A model generated the notes under the pieces. It was not told the origin of the DNA. It saw nothing but the letters and a program-made list of their open reading frames with translations, and searched no databases. Made by a program: the position numbers and the translations under genes. A stretch of DNA of 15,552 nucleotides from NCBI GenBank assembly GCA_049604415.1, contig JBMYTN010000071.1:1-15552 (forward strand), read 5' to 3'. Origin of the DNA: JBMYTN01 sp049604415. Lineage in GTDB: Bacteria > Pseudomonadota > Alphaproteobacteria > Rhodospirillales > Rhodospirillaceae. How positions within the stretch are numbered: position 1 is the first letter of the stretch; each line of letters begins with the position of its first letter. This document shows, piece by piece, positions 1 to 7,672 of this stretch.

Positions 1-30
1 TTCCATTCGGTGAAATGAGTCTCCAAGGCG

Positions 31-91
31 CGCGACTGCACGCCCGGCGGCCCATGCCGCCGAAAGCCAAGCCGGAGGCGCTGGCGACTGA
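31..91. repeat. Intergenic element, copy A (diverged, partial)
   Basis: This stretch shares an ordered series of blocks with 15399-15470: CGCGACTG (31-38), ACGCCCGG (40-47), a hairpin of similar placement (CGGCGG/CCGCCG at 45-50 and 57-62), AAGCCAA (64-70), GCCGGAGGC (71-79) and CTGA (88-91). The blocks keep the same order and orientation but differ in spacing and in the sequence of the central hairpin. That pattern suggests a dispersed intergenic family with conserved structure. Its left end may lie before base 1. No open frame covers it. Function is unknown. Confidence 0.5.
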
Positions 92-112
92 AGCTCCAAA
101 AAATATTCCAAC

Positions 113-142
113 AAAAAAAAGAGCGCCGACGGCGCGGCGCTC
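113..142 (-). terminator. Rho-independent terminator of the flagellin gene
   Basis: Read on the minus strand, an 8-bp perfect GC-rich stem (plus-strand arms GAGCGCCG at 121-128 and CGGCGCTC at 135-142, loop of 6) is followed by a run of eight T (plus-strand A at 113-120). It lies about 30 bases after the flagellin stop codon. The A/T flanks can extend the stem by a few pairs. This is a textbook intrinsic terminator for the minus-strand flagellin transcript. Confidence 0.9.
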
Positions 143-172
143 TTTCCCGAAATATTTCCGGTCGGTACCGAA

Positions 173-1042
173 TTAGAACAACCGCAACACGGCCTGTTCG
201 GACTGCTGCGCGATGGACAGCGAGATGGTACCCAACTGCTGGCGAGTCTGCAGGGACAGCAGGTTGGCGGATTCTTCGTTCAAGTCAGCGTTCACCAGAT
301 CAGCAGCACCGGTTTCCAGGGTGTTGATCAGGTTTTCGGTGAAGTCACGACGAATTTCCAGCAAGGACGCGTTCGTACCAAAGGTCTGCGCCGTGTCACG
401 AACGGTGGTCAGCGCCGAGTCGAGGTCGTTGATCGCGTTATCAATGGTGGAAATGTAGGTCCCGGAGTGGGTCCAGGCACTGGCGGTGGTCGCGCCGGTA
501 CCAACAGTCTGGGAAGAGATGTTCAGCGCAGAGGCGTCAACGGCATCGCCTTCCACAACCAGACGACGCTCGGACGCCGTGGTGGATTCAGAGAACTTCA
601 CGGTCAGCGTATCGGCACCGGACTTAATCAAGTTGGTACCGTTATAGCTGGCATCGTTGACCAAGTGATCAATCTGAGACCGCAGTTCGTTAAACTGAGA
701 AGCCAGTTTTTGACGGGTGGAGGTATCCGCAGCAGAGGTGGAACGCGCGGAGGTCGCGATCGCCTTTGCTTGCTGGAGAATTTCTTCAACGGATTCGATC
801 GCCTCAGTCGCCGCAGTCAGCACCTGAATGCCTTCTGAGATGCCGTCCTTAATGGTGGACAAATCGCTCGCGCGGCTGTTCAGGTTCCGCGCCTGGAAGA
901 AGGACAACGCGTCGTCAATGGCGCTGTTCACTTCCAAACCGGTGGACAACCGGTTCTGGGTACGGTCGATGAGGTCGGTGGTGCGCTGCAGGGACAGCAG
1001 GTTTGTCCGGGTTGCGCCAGAAAGCGTAATATCGTCAGCCAT
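173..1042 (-). CDS. fliC: Flagellin
   Basis: The 289-residue product is the structural subunit that polymerises into the flagellar filament after export through the flagellar type III apparatus. The N-terminal D0/D1 helix region (about residues 5-130, including NLLSLQRTTDLIDRTQNRLS) and the C-terminal D1/D0 region (about 200-289, including QLGTISLSIAQQ and terminal LRLF) match the conserved ends of bacterial flagellins. The short middle (about 133-200) is rich in Ser and Thr and replaces the large D2/D3 domains of enteric flagellins, as is common in alphaproteobacteria. No signal peptide is expected or seen. The start is fixed by AGGAGA six bases upstream of ATG. The gene stands alone, with its own terminator, divergent from a sugar-transfer and methylation operon that could modify it. 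Flagellin identity is firm; the symbol is generic, and which paralogue this is cannot be told. Confidence 0.97.
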   Translation of the reverse strand: MADDITLSGATRTNLLSLQRTTDLIDRTQNRLSTGLEVNSAIDDALSFFQARNLNSRASDLSTIKDGISEGIQVLTAATEAIESVEEILQQAKAIATSARSTSAADTSTRQKLASQFNELRSQIDHLVNDASYNGTNLIKSGADTLTVKFSESTTASERRLVVEGDAVDASALNISSQTVGTGATTASAWTHSGTYISTIDNAINDLDSALTTVRDTAQTFGTNASLLEIRRDFTENLINTLETGAADLVNADLNEESANLLSLQTRQQLGTISLSIAQQSEQAVLRLF

Positions 1043-1048
1043 AGGTCT

Positions 1049-1054
1049 TCTCCT
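1049..1054 (-). promoter_or_regulatory. Strong Shine-Dalgarno of flagellin
   Basis: AGGAGA lies six bases before the minus-strand ATG at 1042. It is one of the best ribosome-binding sites in the window and fits a highly expressed structural protein. Confidence 0.85.
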
Positions 1055-1071
1055 ATTCTAGGACCTTGTTC

Positions 1072-1136
1072 AGGACGGTTCTGTCCTCGTCACCGACACC
1101 CTCCGATACACTTCATCAGGGAGTACGGGACGTACT
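1072..1136 (-). promoter_or_regulatory. Paired hairpins in the flagellin mRNA leader
   Basis: Two short perfect hairpins lie 30-94 bases upstream of the flagellin start: AGGAC/GTCCT (1072-1076 with 1083-1087, loop 6) and AGTACG/CGTACT (1122-1127 with 1131-1136, loop 3). They would be in the 5' leader if transcription begins further upstream. Flagellin leaders in alphaproteobacteria can be targets of post-transcriptional control (FlbT in Caulobacter). Whether these hairpins serve that role is speculation. Confidence 0.3.
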
Positions 1137-1258
1137 ATCCGACGGACGCGCTGCCTTGGCCACATTCCTGCCAAGAGACTTGCATCCTACTCTCCATCCC
1201 TGGTCCGCATCACAACAGCAGACCCGAGCCGGAGAACCGGAGGAACGGCAACGTCGCA

Positions 1259-1288
1259 ACACTACGCGCTTTGCCTCCGATTTGTCAA
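1259..1288 (-). promoter_or_regulatory. Candidate sigma70-type promoter for flagellin
   Basis: The minus strand carries a perfect TTGACA (plus 1283-1288), then an 18-base spacer and TAGTGT (plus 1259-1264), a weak -10. It would give a leader of about 210 bases. No convincing sigma28 (TAAA/GCCGATAA) or sigma54 site was found by eye, so this is only the best available candidate. Confidence 0.25.
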
Positions 1289-1457
1289 TGTCTGTACCAT
1301 TAAAAGGGTTAAAGAAAAATTTATCGTTCCTTCCTATCTTCATAGAGGCTTCGGCGTCGGATCAATGGGTTAGGACTCATCTGAAACGATCCGGTTCCGA
1401 TACAAATTGCGGGTCCCCGATCCTGCTCCCCCCTCTCTCTATGCAAGGTCATACACG

Positions 1458-2282
1458 ATGTCCGTTCTGATGCGACTTGTCTCGCTTTATGAAAGCCAGG
1501 GTTTGACCATCTCCTCGGGGCTGGACATCCGGTTGTCCGGCAACACCAAGACCGAATTTACCTTTTTGCTCGATGAACATGACAGCCTGACCAACCATTT
1601 GGGCATCGCCTTAAAGGAGGTCTATTTCCTGGAATGCCTGATCCAGGGCCTGCGCAGTGACAAGGGGCGGCCCCTGACCATGTTTGGCATCGGCAATGGA
1701 TTTGGCTGGAGCACCTTGGCTGCCGGGTTGTCGAGCCCGGATATGACCATCCGCGTGTTGGAGTTGGCCGAAGAGCAGTTCAATCAGGAATGGATTCACC
1801 GGACCAATCTATTGGGGCGGATGACCGGCTCGGACATCAAGGTGCTGCAGGGCTGCTCCCCGGAAGATGTGCCCAGCGCCATGGAGTCGTTGAAGGTCCC
1901 GGCGGAAAACCAGGGTGTGGATCTGATCTTCATTGATGGCGAGCACACCAATGCCCAAGTCACCAAAGATATCGATGCGGTGATGCCCTATTTGGCCCCT
2001 GACGGCGCGATCATGCTCCATGATGTGGTCGCCTTTAGTATGGTCGATGCGGTCAAAGCCGCCTGTACAACCCATGGACTGACGGCCAGCTTGTTGCCCT
2101 CGACCAATTCAGGGATCTTGCTGCTCCATCCCCAGCCATTGGGAGAAACCACCGCCTTGGCCTGTCGCGCCTTCGGCCATCATCGCTGGTCCTTCAATAT
2201 GCTCAGCCATTTCCGCAAAGGTGAAACGATCCTGGACCTGCCGCCGGAGGTGTTTGGACCGCTCAACCCGTTGGACCCCTAA
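1458..2282 (+). CDS. Class I SAM-dependent methyltransferase (Methyltransf_24-like)
   Basis: The 274-residue protein is predicted to transfer a methyl group from S-adenosylmethionine, probably to a sugar or glycan given its neighbours. Motif I, the SAM-binding loop, is GIGNGFG at residues 77-83 at the end of a beta strand. The acidic end of the second strand is LELAEE (101-106). The family-typical FIDGEH (158-163) and LHDV (187-190) follow, with a lPDG-type turn between them. I chose the ATG at 1458, with AAGG about 10 bases upstream; an in-frame TTG at 1407 would add 17 residues of Pro-rich, non-conserved sequence. The gene is first in a plus-strand operon, and the next gene starts 10 bases after its stop. 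The fold is secure; the substrate is unknown. FkbM-type or cephalosporin-hydroxylase-like relatives are alternatives within the same fold. Confidence 0.8.
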   Translation: MSVLMRLVSLYESQGLTISSGLDIRLSGNTKTEFTFLLDEHDSLTNHLGIALKEVYFLECLIQGLRSDKGRPLTMFGIGNGFGWSTLAAGLSSPDMTIRVLELAEEQFNQEWIHRTNLLGRMTGSDIKVLQGCSPEDVPSAMESLKVPAENQGVDLIFIDGEHTNAQVTKDIDAVMPYLAPDGAIMLHDVVAFSMVDAVKAACTTHGLTASLLPSTNSGILLLHPQPLGETTALACRAFGHHRWSFNMLSHFRKGETILDLPPEVFGPLNPLDP

Positions 2283-2292
2283 GACCCGCGCC

Positions 2293-3387
2293 ATGGCCCT
2301 GCTGACCGACACCCCCTCAACGCCACTAGAAGCGCCGCCTGGCTTCGGGTCGGAAACCGCCCCGCTGCGCATTCGGGTGTTGTTCAGCCCCGAAATGACC
2401 GGCCTTGATTATTTGCCCGGTCCGGAAGCCCTGGCCAATGATCTGGCCCCCTTAAGCCAGCCGGTACGCCCGCTAGAGGACGGACCCTGGGTTAGCCTAA
2501 CCCATGGCTTTGCGCCCAAGGATACGGATCTGTTGGTGATGACCGCCCATGGATCGGCGGAACTGCCAGCATTTCTGGCCGAGCTGCGGGATGCCGCCCT
2601 GTTCACCGGCCCCATCGCGCTGTGGTTCTGGGACAATCACATCGCCCGGGCCAACAACCAAGCCGCTGCCGCCCAAGCCGACCTGCTGCTGCCCAGCCAT
2701 GCCTTTGCCGCGCCACTCTTGACCTTGGGCGGGCCCAAATCCCTGAGCGCCCATCTGGGACCGCATCTGCCGGCATGTTCCGCCCAATGGAGCCGGGCTG
2801 AGGCCGAAGCCCTGTTCGCCCAAGCCCAGGCCGAGACCGGGCAGCGCTCCGACAAGCTGTCCGCCCATTATGTGGATTATGGCTTTGCCCCTCGGGGGCA
2901 GGTGCTGCGCGCCCTGGAGCGCAGCAAGGCCTGCCCGCTGGATCTGCGGCTGCTCGATCCCGATGACCGCAGCCCCTATTTCGGGCGCAGCCGGGCCGAG
3001 CGGTTCCAGGATTGGGCTGAATTTAAGACCTCACTCTGCCTGCCGGTGACCGAGGATCTGTCGACGCGGTTCTTTGACGCTCTGCTCGCCGGGCAGATCC
3101 CGCTCTGTGCCCCCGACATCAAAGACCTGGACAAAGTGATCCCGCCTGAGCTTCAGCAGAGCCTGCCGGTGATCACCATCCCGACCATGACGCCGGAAGG
3201 CGTGGCCGAAGCCCATCAGGAAGCCCTGCGCCGCTTTGAGGCCGATGGGGCGGAGGGCGCGGCGCGACGGCACCGCTATGTGCTCGACCATCACATGCTG
3301 TTTCACCGGCTGGACCGATTGCGGACCATTGTTGCCAGCCGCCCGGCCCTGGTGAGCCTGATCGCCTCCGGTGGGCAAACCGCATGA
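2293..3387 (+). CDS. Putative glycosyltransferase (exostosin/CgeB-like C-terminus)
   Basis: The product is 364 residues, soluble, with no signal peptide or membrane segment. The C-terminal half has a glycosyltransferase-B-like pattern: an alpha/beta region ending in FKTSLCLPVTEDLSTRFFDALLAGQIPLC (about residues 244-272), the arrangement in which GT47/exostosin-like and CgeB-like enzymes hold the nucleotide sugar ('fk..l......s.r..eal..g.ipv'). The N-terminal half (DLLVMTAHGSAELPAF, then ALWFWDNH at 109-116) resembles the first Rossmann-like domain of such enzymes but matches nothing I can name. ATG 2293 was chosen because the upstream in-frame GTG at 2221 would overlap the previous gene by 62 bases; no clear Shine-Dalgarno precedes it, consistent with translational coupling. 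It overlaps the next gene by 4 bases. Sugar donor and acceptor are unknown. Confidence 0.55.
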   Translation: MALLTDTPSTPLEAPPGFGSETAPLRIRVLFSPEMTGLDYLPGPEALANDLAPLSQPVRPLEDGPWVSLTHGFAPKDTDLLVMTAHGSAELPAFLAELRDAALFTGPIALWFWDNHIARANNQAAAAQADLLLPSHAFAAPLLTLGGPKSLSAHLGPHLPACSAQWSRAEAEALFAQAQAETGQRSDKLSAHYVDYGFAPRGQVLRALERSKACPLDLRLLDPDDRSPYFGRSRAERFQDWAEFKTSLCLPVTEDLSTRFFDALLAGQIPLCAPDIKDLDKVIPPELQQSLPVITIPTMTPEGVAEAHQEALRRFEADGAEGAARRHRYVLDHHMLFHRLDRLRTIVASRPALVSLIASGGQTA

Positions 3388-5939
3388 CCCAAATTGGCCG
3401 CGAAACCCGCATCCGTGCCGATGTCCACTGGGCATTGAGCTTGGCGGAGTCCGGCCAATCTGCGGAAGCCGAGGGCTTTTTGCGCGACAGCCTGGCCCTG
3501 AATGGGCCGCATCCGGCGCTGTATGATCTGTTGGGCGATTTGGCCCTGCGCGATCACCGCCCGGATCAGGCGCGCAAAGCCTTCGAACAAGCCGCCGCCC
3601 TGGCGCCGCAGACCGCCCGACCCTGGCAAGGTCTGGCCCGGGCCATGCGAGCCTTGGGCGATCTGAACCGGGCCGAAATCGCGCTGGCCAAGGCCTTGGC
3701 CCTGAAAGGCGATGACCCGCGCCTGATGCTAGAGGCCGCCGCCCTGGCCCGGGCACAACGCAATCCAGCCCAGGCCCTGGCCTTGCTGGACCAGGCCTGC
3801 GCGTCGGGAGGATGCGCGCTGGGTGAAGCCGGTTTGCTGCGCACGGGCGTCCTGATGGATTTGGGCCGCTTGGCCGACGCCGAAGCGGCCTTGGCGCAGG
3901 CCGGGCGCGACGGGGCGGAACAGACCGCCGTGACCCTGCTGCAGATCAAGCTGGCCAATGCCACCGGCAGCCCGGACCAAAATGCTGAGGCCATGGCCCG
4001 CCTGGGACGCGACGCCCGGGACCAGGGCCAGGACACCCCGGACACCGATGCGGTCTTGGTCCGCGCTTTGTTGACCCAAGGGGCGCTGGACGAGGCCTTA
4101 ACCGAGGCCACGGCCTTGCGAGACCGGGTGCTGCGCGACCGGGCCGATCCGGAGCATATCCGCGAAGCCCATGAACTGCTGATGATGGTGCATTTGCATC
4201 GGGACGAACCGGCAGCACGGCTAGCGGTCGCCCGGGATTTGCGCAAAGCCCTGCCCGCCTCGCCCGATGCGGCGCGCAACCTTGCCAATGTGCTGTGGTG
4301 GGCCTTTGAGCAGGACGAGGCCGAGGCGGTGCTTGATCAGGGCCTGACCCACAATCCGGACCACCCAGAGCTGCTCTGGCTCCGCGCCGCCTTGGCCATG
4401 CGGCCGGTCTATCGCAGCGAGGCCGCCCGGGCCACCGCCCTGCATTGCTTCAATGATGTCATCATGCATCTTGCCAAGGTGCTGCAGGCCAGCCCGGTGC
4501 GCCAGGGTGGGCTGGACCCCTTGGCCACCCATTATCCGTTCCACCTGCCCTATGCCGGTCCGGTCGATGTCCCAACCCAGCGCCGGATCGGCGCCATGCT
4601 GGCCGCCAGTCAACAGGCGCAAGCGCGCACGCCTGCCCGGCCTCCAGACGTCTCACCTCCCGTCGGCCCAGCCTCCCGACACTTGGACCAACATCCCCTG
4701 GGCCAACGCCCTCTCGTCGCCTTTGTCAGCGGCTTTTGGCGCAATCACACGGTCTGCAAATTGTTCCGGCTTTGGGTCAAAGACCTTGATCGCAGCCGGT
4801 TTCGGGTTGCCGTCTTGCATCAGGGCGAGACCCGGGATGCGGCGACCGATCAGCTGTTTGCCTGGGCCGATCCGGGCTATTCGACCCATATCCCAAACAA
4901 TGCCCCGGCGGCCGCTGAGCAACTGGCCCAATGGCAGCCCCAAGCGATTGTCTATCCAGAGCTGGGCATGTTCTTAGACAGCCTTCGGCTGGCGGCCCAA
5001 AGACTGGCCCCGGTGCAAGCGGTGTCCTGGGGCCATCCCGCGACCACCGGTCTGCCGGATATGGATCTTTTCCTGTCCAGCGATTTAATGGAACCGGATG
5101 ATCCCACCGTGGCGCAGAGCCATTATTCGGAACAGTTGGTGCGGTTGCCCGGTCTGTCGCTGCGCTATGAGCCGCTACTGGAGCCACCAAAAGCGGGACC
5201 GGAGGGCGTTGAAGAACGCCGAGCCGCCCGGGCTGCCTTCGGGTTCCCACAAGACGACGACCAGCAGATCCTGTTTTTGGGCCTGCAAAACCACGCCAAA
5301 TACCGCCCCGGCGATGACAAGGCCCTGGCGCGGATCCTGGCCGCCGATCCTCGGCATCGGCTGGTGCTGATCGTGCAAAAGCCACCGACGCCGCCCGATC
5401 TGCTCAAGACCCGGCTGGTGGGGGCTCTGACCGCGATCGGCTTGGGCCAGTCCGAGGCCGAAAGCCGGATCATCCTGTTGCCGATGATGCCCTTGGAGCG
5501 CTGGCGGCTGTTGAACATTGCCGGGGATGTGTTCCTCGACACCCCCGGCTGGTCCGGGGGCAACACCACCTTGGAGGCCGTGGCCTGCGGCTTGCCGGTG
5601 GTGACCTGGAGCGGCTCGGAGCCCGGTGCCCCGGCCCCGCCCATGCGAGCCTTGCATTCCACCGCCATCCTGAAGGCTCTGGGCTGCCCGGAGACCATCT
5701 GTGCAACCCAAGAGGACTTCGTCGCCACCACCCTGGATCTGGCCCGTGATCCGGCCCGCCGCGCCGAGATCCGCGAGCGTTATTTGGAGCGCATGCCACA
5801 ACTGGCTGCCGATCCCAGACCCGCCGAAGCGCTGGCCGATGCGCTGGAACAAGCGATCCGGGATCGGTTGCCTGGCCTCGGCGACGAAGCCCAGCCAGAG
5901 GTCGAAAACAGCGCCAGCCTACCGGTCGGGGTGACATGA
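3384..5939 (+). CDS. TPR protein with GT41 (SPINDLY/O-GlcNAc transferase-like) glycosyltransferase domain
   Basis: This 851-residue protein has tetratricopeptide-type helical repeats over about residues 15-330 (for example ARKAFEQAAALAP, AEIALAKALALKGDDP), a Pro-rich linker near 412-443, and a C-terminal catalytic region from about 444. Features recalling GT41 enzymes are FVSGFWRNH (447-455), QAVSWGHPATTGLPDMD (545-561, compare the PGTTG...MDY block), NHAKYRPGDDKAL (636-648, where K639 aligns by eye with the UDP-binding Lys of human OGT) and LDTPGWSGGNTTLEAVACG (718-736). The family transfers GlcNAc or hexoses to Ser/Thr or Asn of proteins in the cytosol, and the TPRs select the target. Beside a flagellin gene, flagellin is the obvious candidate substrate. 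It overlaps both neighbours by 4 bases (ATGA). The domain call is strong; sugar and target are inferred. Confidence 0.85.
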   Translation: MTQIGRETRIRADVHWALSLAESGQSAEAEGFLRDSLALNGPHPALYDLLGDLALRDHRPDQARKAFEQAAALAPQTARPWQGLARAMRALGDLNRAEIALAKALALKGDDPRLMLEAAALARAQRNPAQALALLDQACASGGCALGEAGLLRTGVLMDLGRLADAEAALAQAGRDGAEQTAVTLLQIKLANATGSPDQNAEAMARLGRDARDQGQDTPDTDAVLVRALLTQGALDEALTEATALRDRVLRDRADPEHIREAHELLMMVHLHRDEPAARLAVARDLRKALPASPDAARNLANVLWWAFEQDEAEAVLDQGLTHNPDHPELLWLRAALAMRPVYRSEAARATALHCFNDVIMHLAKVLQASPVRQGGLDPLATHYPFHLPYAGPVDVPTQRRIGAMLAASQQAQARTPARPPDVSPPVGPASRHLDQHPLGQRPLVAFVSGFWRNHTVCKLFRLWVKDLDRSRFRVAVLHQGETRDAATDQLFAWADPGYSTHIPNNAPAAAEQLAQWQPQAIVYPELGMFLDSLRLAAQRLAPVQAVSWGHPATTGLPDMDLFLSSDLMEPDDPTVAQSHYSEQLVRLPGLSLRYEPLLEPPKAGPEGVEERRAARAAFGFPQDDDQQILFLGLQNHAKYRPGDDKALARILAADPRHRLVLIVQKPPTPPDLLKTRLVGALTAIGLGQSEAESRIILLPMMPLERWRLLNIAGDVFLDTPGWSGGNTTLEAVACGLPVVTWSGSEPGAPAPPMRALHSTAILKALGCPETICATQEDFVATTLDLARDPARRAEIRERYLERMPQLAADPRPAEALADALEQAIRDRLPGLGDEAQPEVENSASLPVGVT

Positions 5940-6970
5940 CCCAGGACAGCGGCCCTGACGCCACCAAGCCCCCAGAAAGCGACCCGACCCCGCCCACAGC
6001 GCTGATCTGCATCCCGCATTTTTTCCGCCGGGACAGCGCCGGGGCCGAGCCGACCCCCGGCATTGGCCAGAGCGCCTTGATGGAAACCCGAGACTCCCTG
6101 CGCCAGGACGACGCCGCAGCGCGGCGGCAGCGCCGGATTGCGTGCGTCGAGGCCTGCCTGTTCCAGCTCCGGACCCTGTTTGAGGCCCATGGCCGTTGGG
6201 CCGCCCGGCATCAGGACAAAACCCTGGCTGCCATGCCCAACCCCTTCGCCCTCTCCCTGGATATTTGCCTGGTGACCGATGGCGAGAACCATCTGATCGA
6301 GGACCTGCCGCTGCCCGAAGGGTTCTTCCGGCAAGTCATTGTCGACGACCCGCCGGAGCATCTTGGCTATGCCTGCCATCGGTTGCTGGCCGAAGCCCTG
6401 GAAGGGCCGGAGCCGATCCCGGACTGGTTCGTTTATATGGAAGATGATCTGATCATCCAGGACCCGCTGTTCTTCCATAAGATCGCCTTGTTCAACCGCG
6501 CCGCTGAAGCGTCGCTGGCGGAAGGCGCGCTGTCTCGGCCACCGGTGCTGCAGCCGCATCGTTGGGAGGATCCTTTGGGGGCCCCGGCGGAGCGCAAGCA
6601 GGCTTTTCTGCGCAGCTATCCGGATTATGAACTGACCCCGGATCCGGTCTATCAGGGGCCGGTTCTGGCACTGGACTTCCTCGGCCACAGCTTTCGCATG
6701 GAGCCTAGCCGCGACCCCCATGCGGGCTGCTTTTTCCTCAATCAAGCGCAAATGGCCCATATCGCCCAGGAACCGACCTTCTGGGATCCCAGCCAGATGT
6801 GGACCACGCCCTTGGACAGTGCGGCGACCTTGGCCGTCGCCCGGGCGTTCACGGTCTATAAGCCGATGCTCGACAGCACTGCCTTTCTGGAGCTGCGCCA
6901 TGGCGCGCCGCTGATGCTGTGGGAGATCCAGGCCGGGGCAACCGGTGAACCGCCGCGCTGGGAGTTCTGA
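5936..6970 (+). CDS. Putative GT-A-type glycosyltransferase
   Basis: The product is 344 residues with no membrane segment. After a Pro/Asp-rich tail (1-20), a strand-like ALICIPHFF begins the fold. LDICLVTDGENHL and RQVIVDDPPEHLGYACHRLL follow, then DWFVYMEDDLIIQDPLFF, with the acidic triad E169-D170-D171 in the position of the metal- and nucleotide-binding DxD motif of GT-A enzymes. A downstream AGCFFLNQAQM may be acceptor-side. The arrangement and the surrounding genes support a glycosyltransferase, but I cannot place it in a numbered CAZy family. ATG 5936 overlaps the preceding stop (ATGA), so translation is probably coupled. The next gene starts 3 bases after its stop. A non-enzymatic glycan-binding role is less likely. 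Confidence 0.6.
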   Translation: MTQDSGPDATKPPESDPTPPTALICIPHFFRRDSAGAEPTPGIGQSALMETRDSLRQDDAAARRQRRIACVEACLFQLRTLFEAHGRWAARHQDKTLAAMPNPFALSLDICLVTDGENHLIEDLPLPEGFFRQVIVDDPPEHLGYACHRLLAEALEGPEPIPDWFVYMEDDLIIQDPLFFHKIALFNRAAEASLAEGALSRPPVLQPHRWEDPLGAPAERKQAFLRSYPDYELTPDPVYQGPVLALDFLGHSFRMEPSRDPHAGCFFLNQAQMAHIAQEPTFWDPSQMWTTPLDSAATLAVARAFTVYKPMLDSTAFLELRHGAPLMLWEIQAGATGEPPRWEF

Positions 6971-6973
6971 GAA

Positions 6974-7672
6974 ATGGCGGATAAGACCGGATCCCAAGAG
7001 CCAAACATTATTGTCGCCACAGCCTATGATGACGGCTATGCGGAGATGGGCGGGCTGTGCGAGGCGCATTTGCGGGTCTGGTGTCAGCGCCAGGGCTATC
7101 GCTTGCATGTGGAGCGGACCATGGTCGCCGATCGCCCGGCGGCCTGGACCAAAATCGCCGTGCTCGGTGGCCTGTTGGCCCTGCCCTGCGACTGGGTGGT
7201 CTGGGTCGATGCGGATGCGCTGGTTTTGGATCCAGAGGCGGATCTGCGCCCCCTGCTGCTCGATGCGCCGGACAAGGATTTGCATTTGGCGATCCACCAT
7301 TTGTGGTCGAACCCAATGCCCGGCATGGCGCAACGCTATGACGTGCCCAATACCGGGGTGATGGCCTTGCGCAAAGGGGCCTTTGTCACCGACTTACTGG
7401 GCGCGATATGGGACCAGACCAATTATCTGACCCATCCCTGGTGGGAAAACGCCGCCCTGATCCATCTGCTGGGCTATCACCGTTTGCTCGACCCGCAAGG
7501 CGTCAACCAGCCCAACCAAGCGCTTTGGGATCGGATCGCACCGCTGCCCTGGGCCTGGAATGCGGTGCCGGGCGAGGTCGATTTGGCCCAATCCATCATC
7601 CGGCATTACACAAGGCGCGGCAGCTATGAGGAGCGTCTGGCAGAAATGCGCCGGGAGGCGACGGTGTTATGA
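6974..7672 (+). CDS. GT34-like (GMA12/MNN10) glycosyltransferase
   Basis: This 232-residue soluble protein has the hallmarks of the galactosyl/mannosyltransferase GMA12/MNN10 type: an N-terminal strand (IIVATAYDD), WTKI (58-61) before a helix, and CDWVVWVDADALVLDP (72-87) with the DxD motif D79-A80-D81 that binds metal and nucleotide sugar. VPNTGVMALRKG (124-135) is the usual 'N.G....r.s' acceptor-site strand, followed by a WWENAAL region and a C-terminal H-Y motif (RHYTRRGSYEERL). It begins after a GGGAG site about 10 bases upstream of ATG 6974 and overlaps the next gene by 4 bases. It probably adds one hexose in the pathway encoded by this operon. Family assignment is good; the sugar is unknown. 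Confidence 0.75.
   Translation: MADKTGSQEPNIIVATAYDDGYAEMGGLCEAHLRVWCQRQGYRLHVERTMVADRPAAWTKIAVLGGLLALPCDWVVWVDADALVLDPEADLRPLLLDAPDKDLHLAIHHLWSNPMPGMAQRYDVPNTGVMALRKGAFVTDLLGAIWDQTNYLTHPWWENAALIHLLGYHRLLDPQGVNQPNQALWDRIAPLPWAWNAVPGEVDLAQSIIRHYTRRGSYEERLAEMRREATVL

Larger units (their letters stand above)
1043..1457. other. Divergent intergenic region, flagellin / glycan operon
   Basis: These 415 bases separate the minus-strand flagellin start from the plus-strand methyltransferase start. They hold the flagellin leader and its promoter, and must hold the promoter of the plus-strand operon, for which no clear -35/-10 pair was found. The segment at about 1296-1345 is markedly AT-rich compared with the surroundings and is the likeliest transcription-control region. 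Open frames crossing the region have no ribosome-binding site and resemble no family I recognise, so no gene is called. Confidence 0.6.

Noticed and set aside
1248..1268. Sigma54-like TTGC element on the minus strand upstream of flagellin
   Set aside because: The -24 GG is missing at the required 12-base spacing.
1321..1328. Sigma28-like -10 (AACGATAA on the minus strand) for flagellin
   Set aside because: No TAAA-type -35 lies at the right distance, and the leader would be about 280 bases.
1407..1457. TTG start extending the first methyltransferase by 17 residues
   Set aside because: The extension is Pro-rich and unlike the family, and the ATG at 1458 has an upstream AAGG.
2221..2292. GTG start extending the second operon gene
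   Set aside because: It would overlap the upstream gene by 62 bases and add an Arg/Cys-rich stretch that is simply the other frame of that gene.
5780..7333. 517-codon minus-strand open frame across the glycosyltransferase genes
   Set aside because: It lies opposite three overlapping plus-strand genes with clear motifs; its predicted protein is Arg/Gln/Gly-rich and resembles no family.
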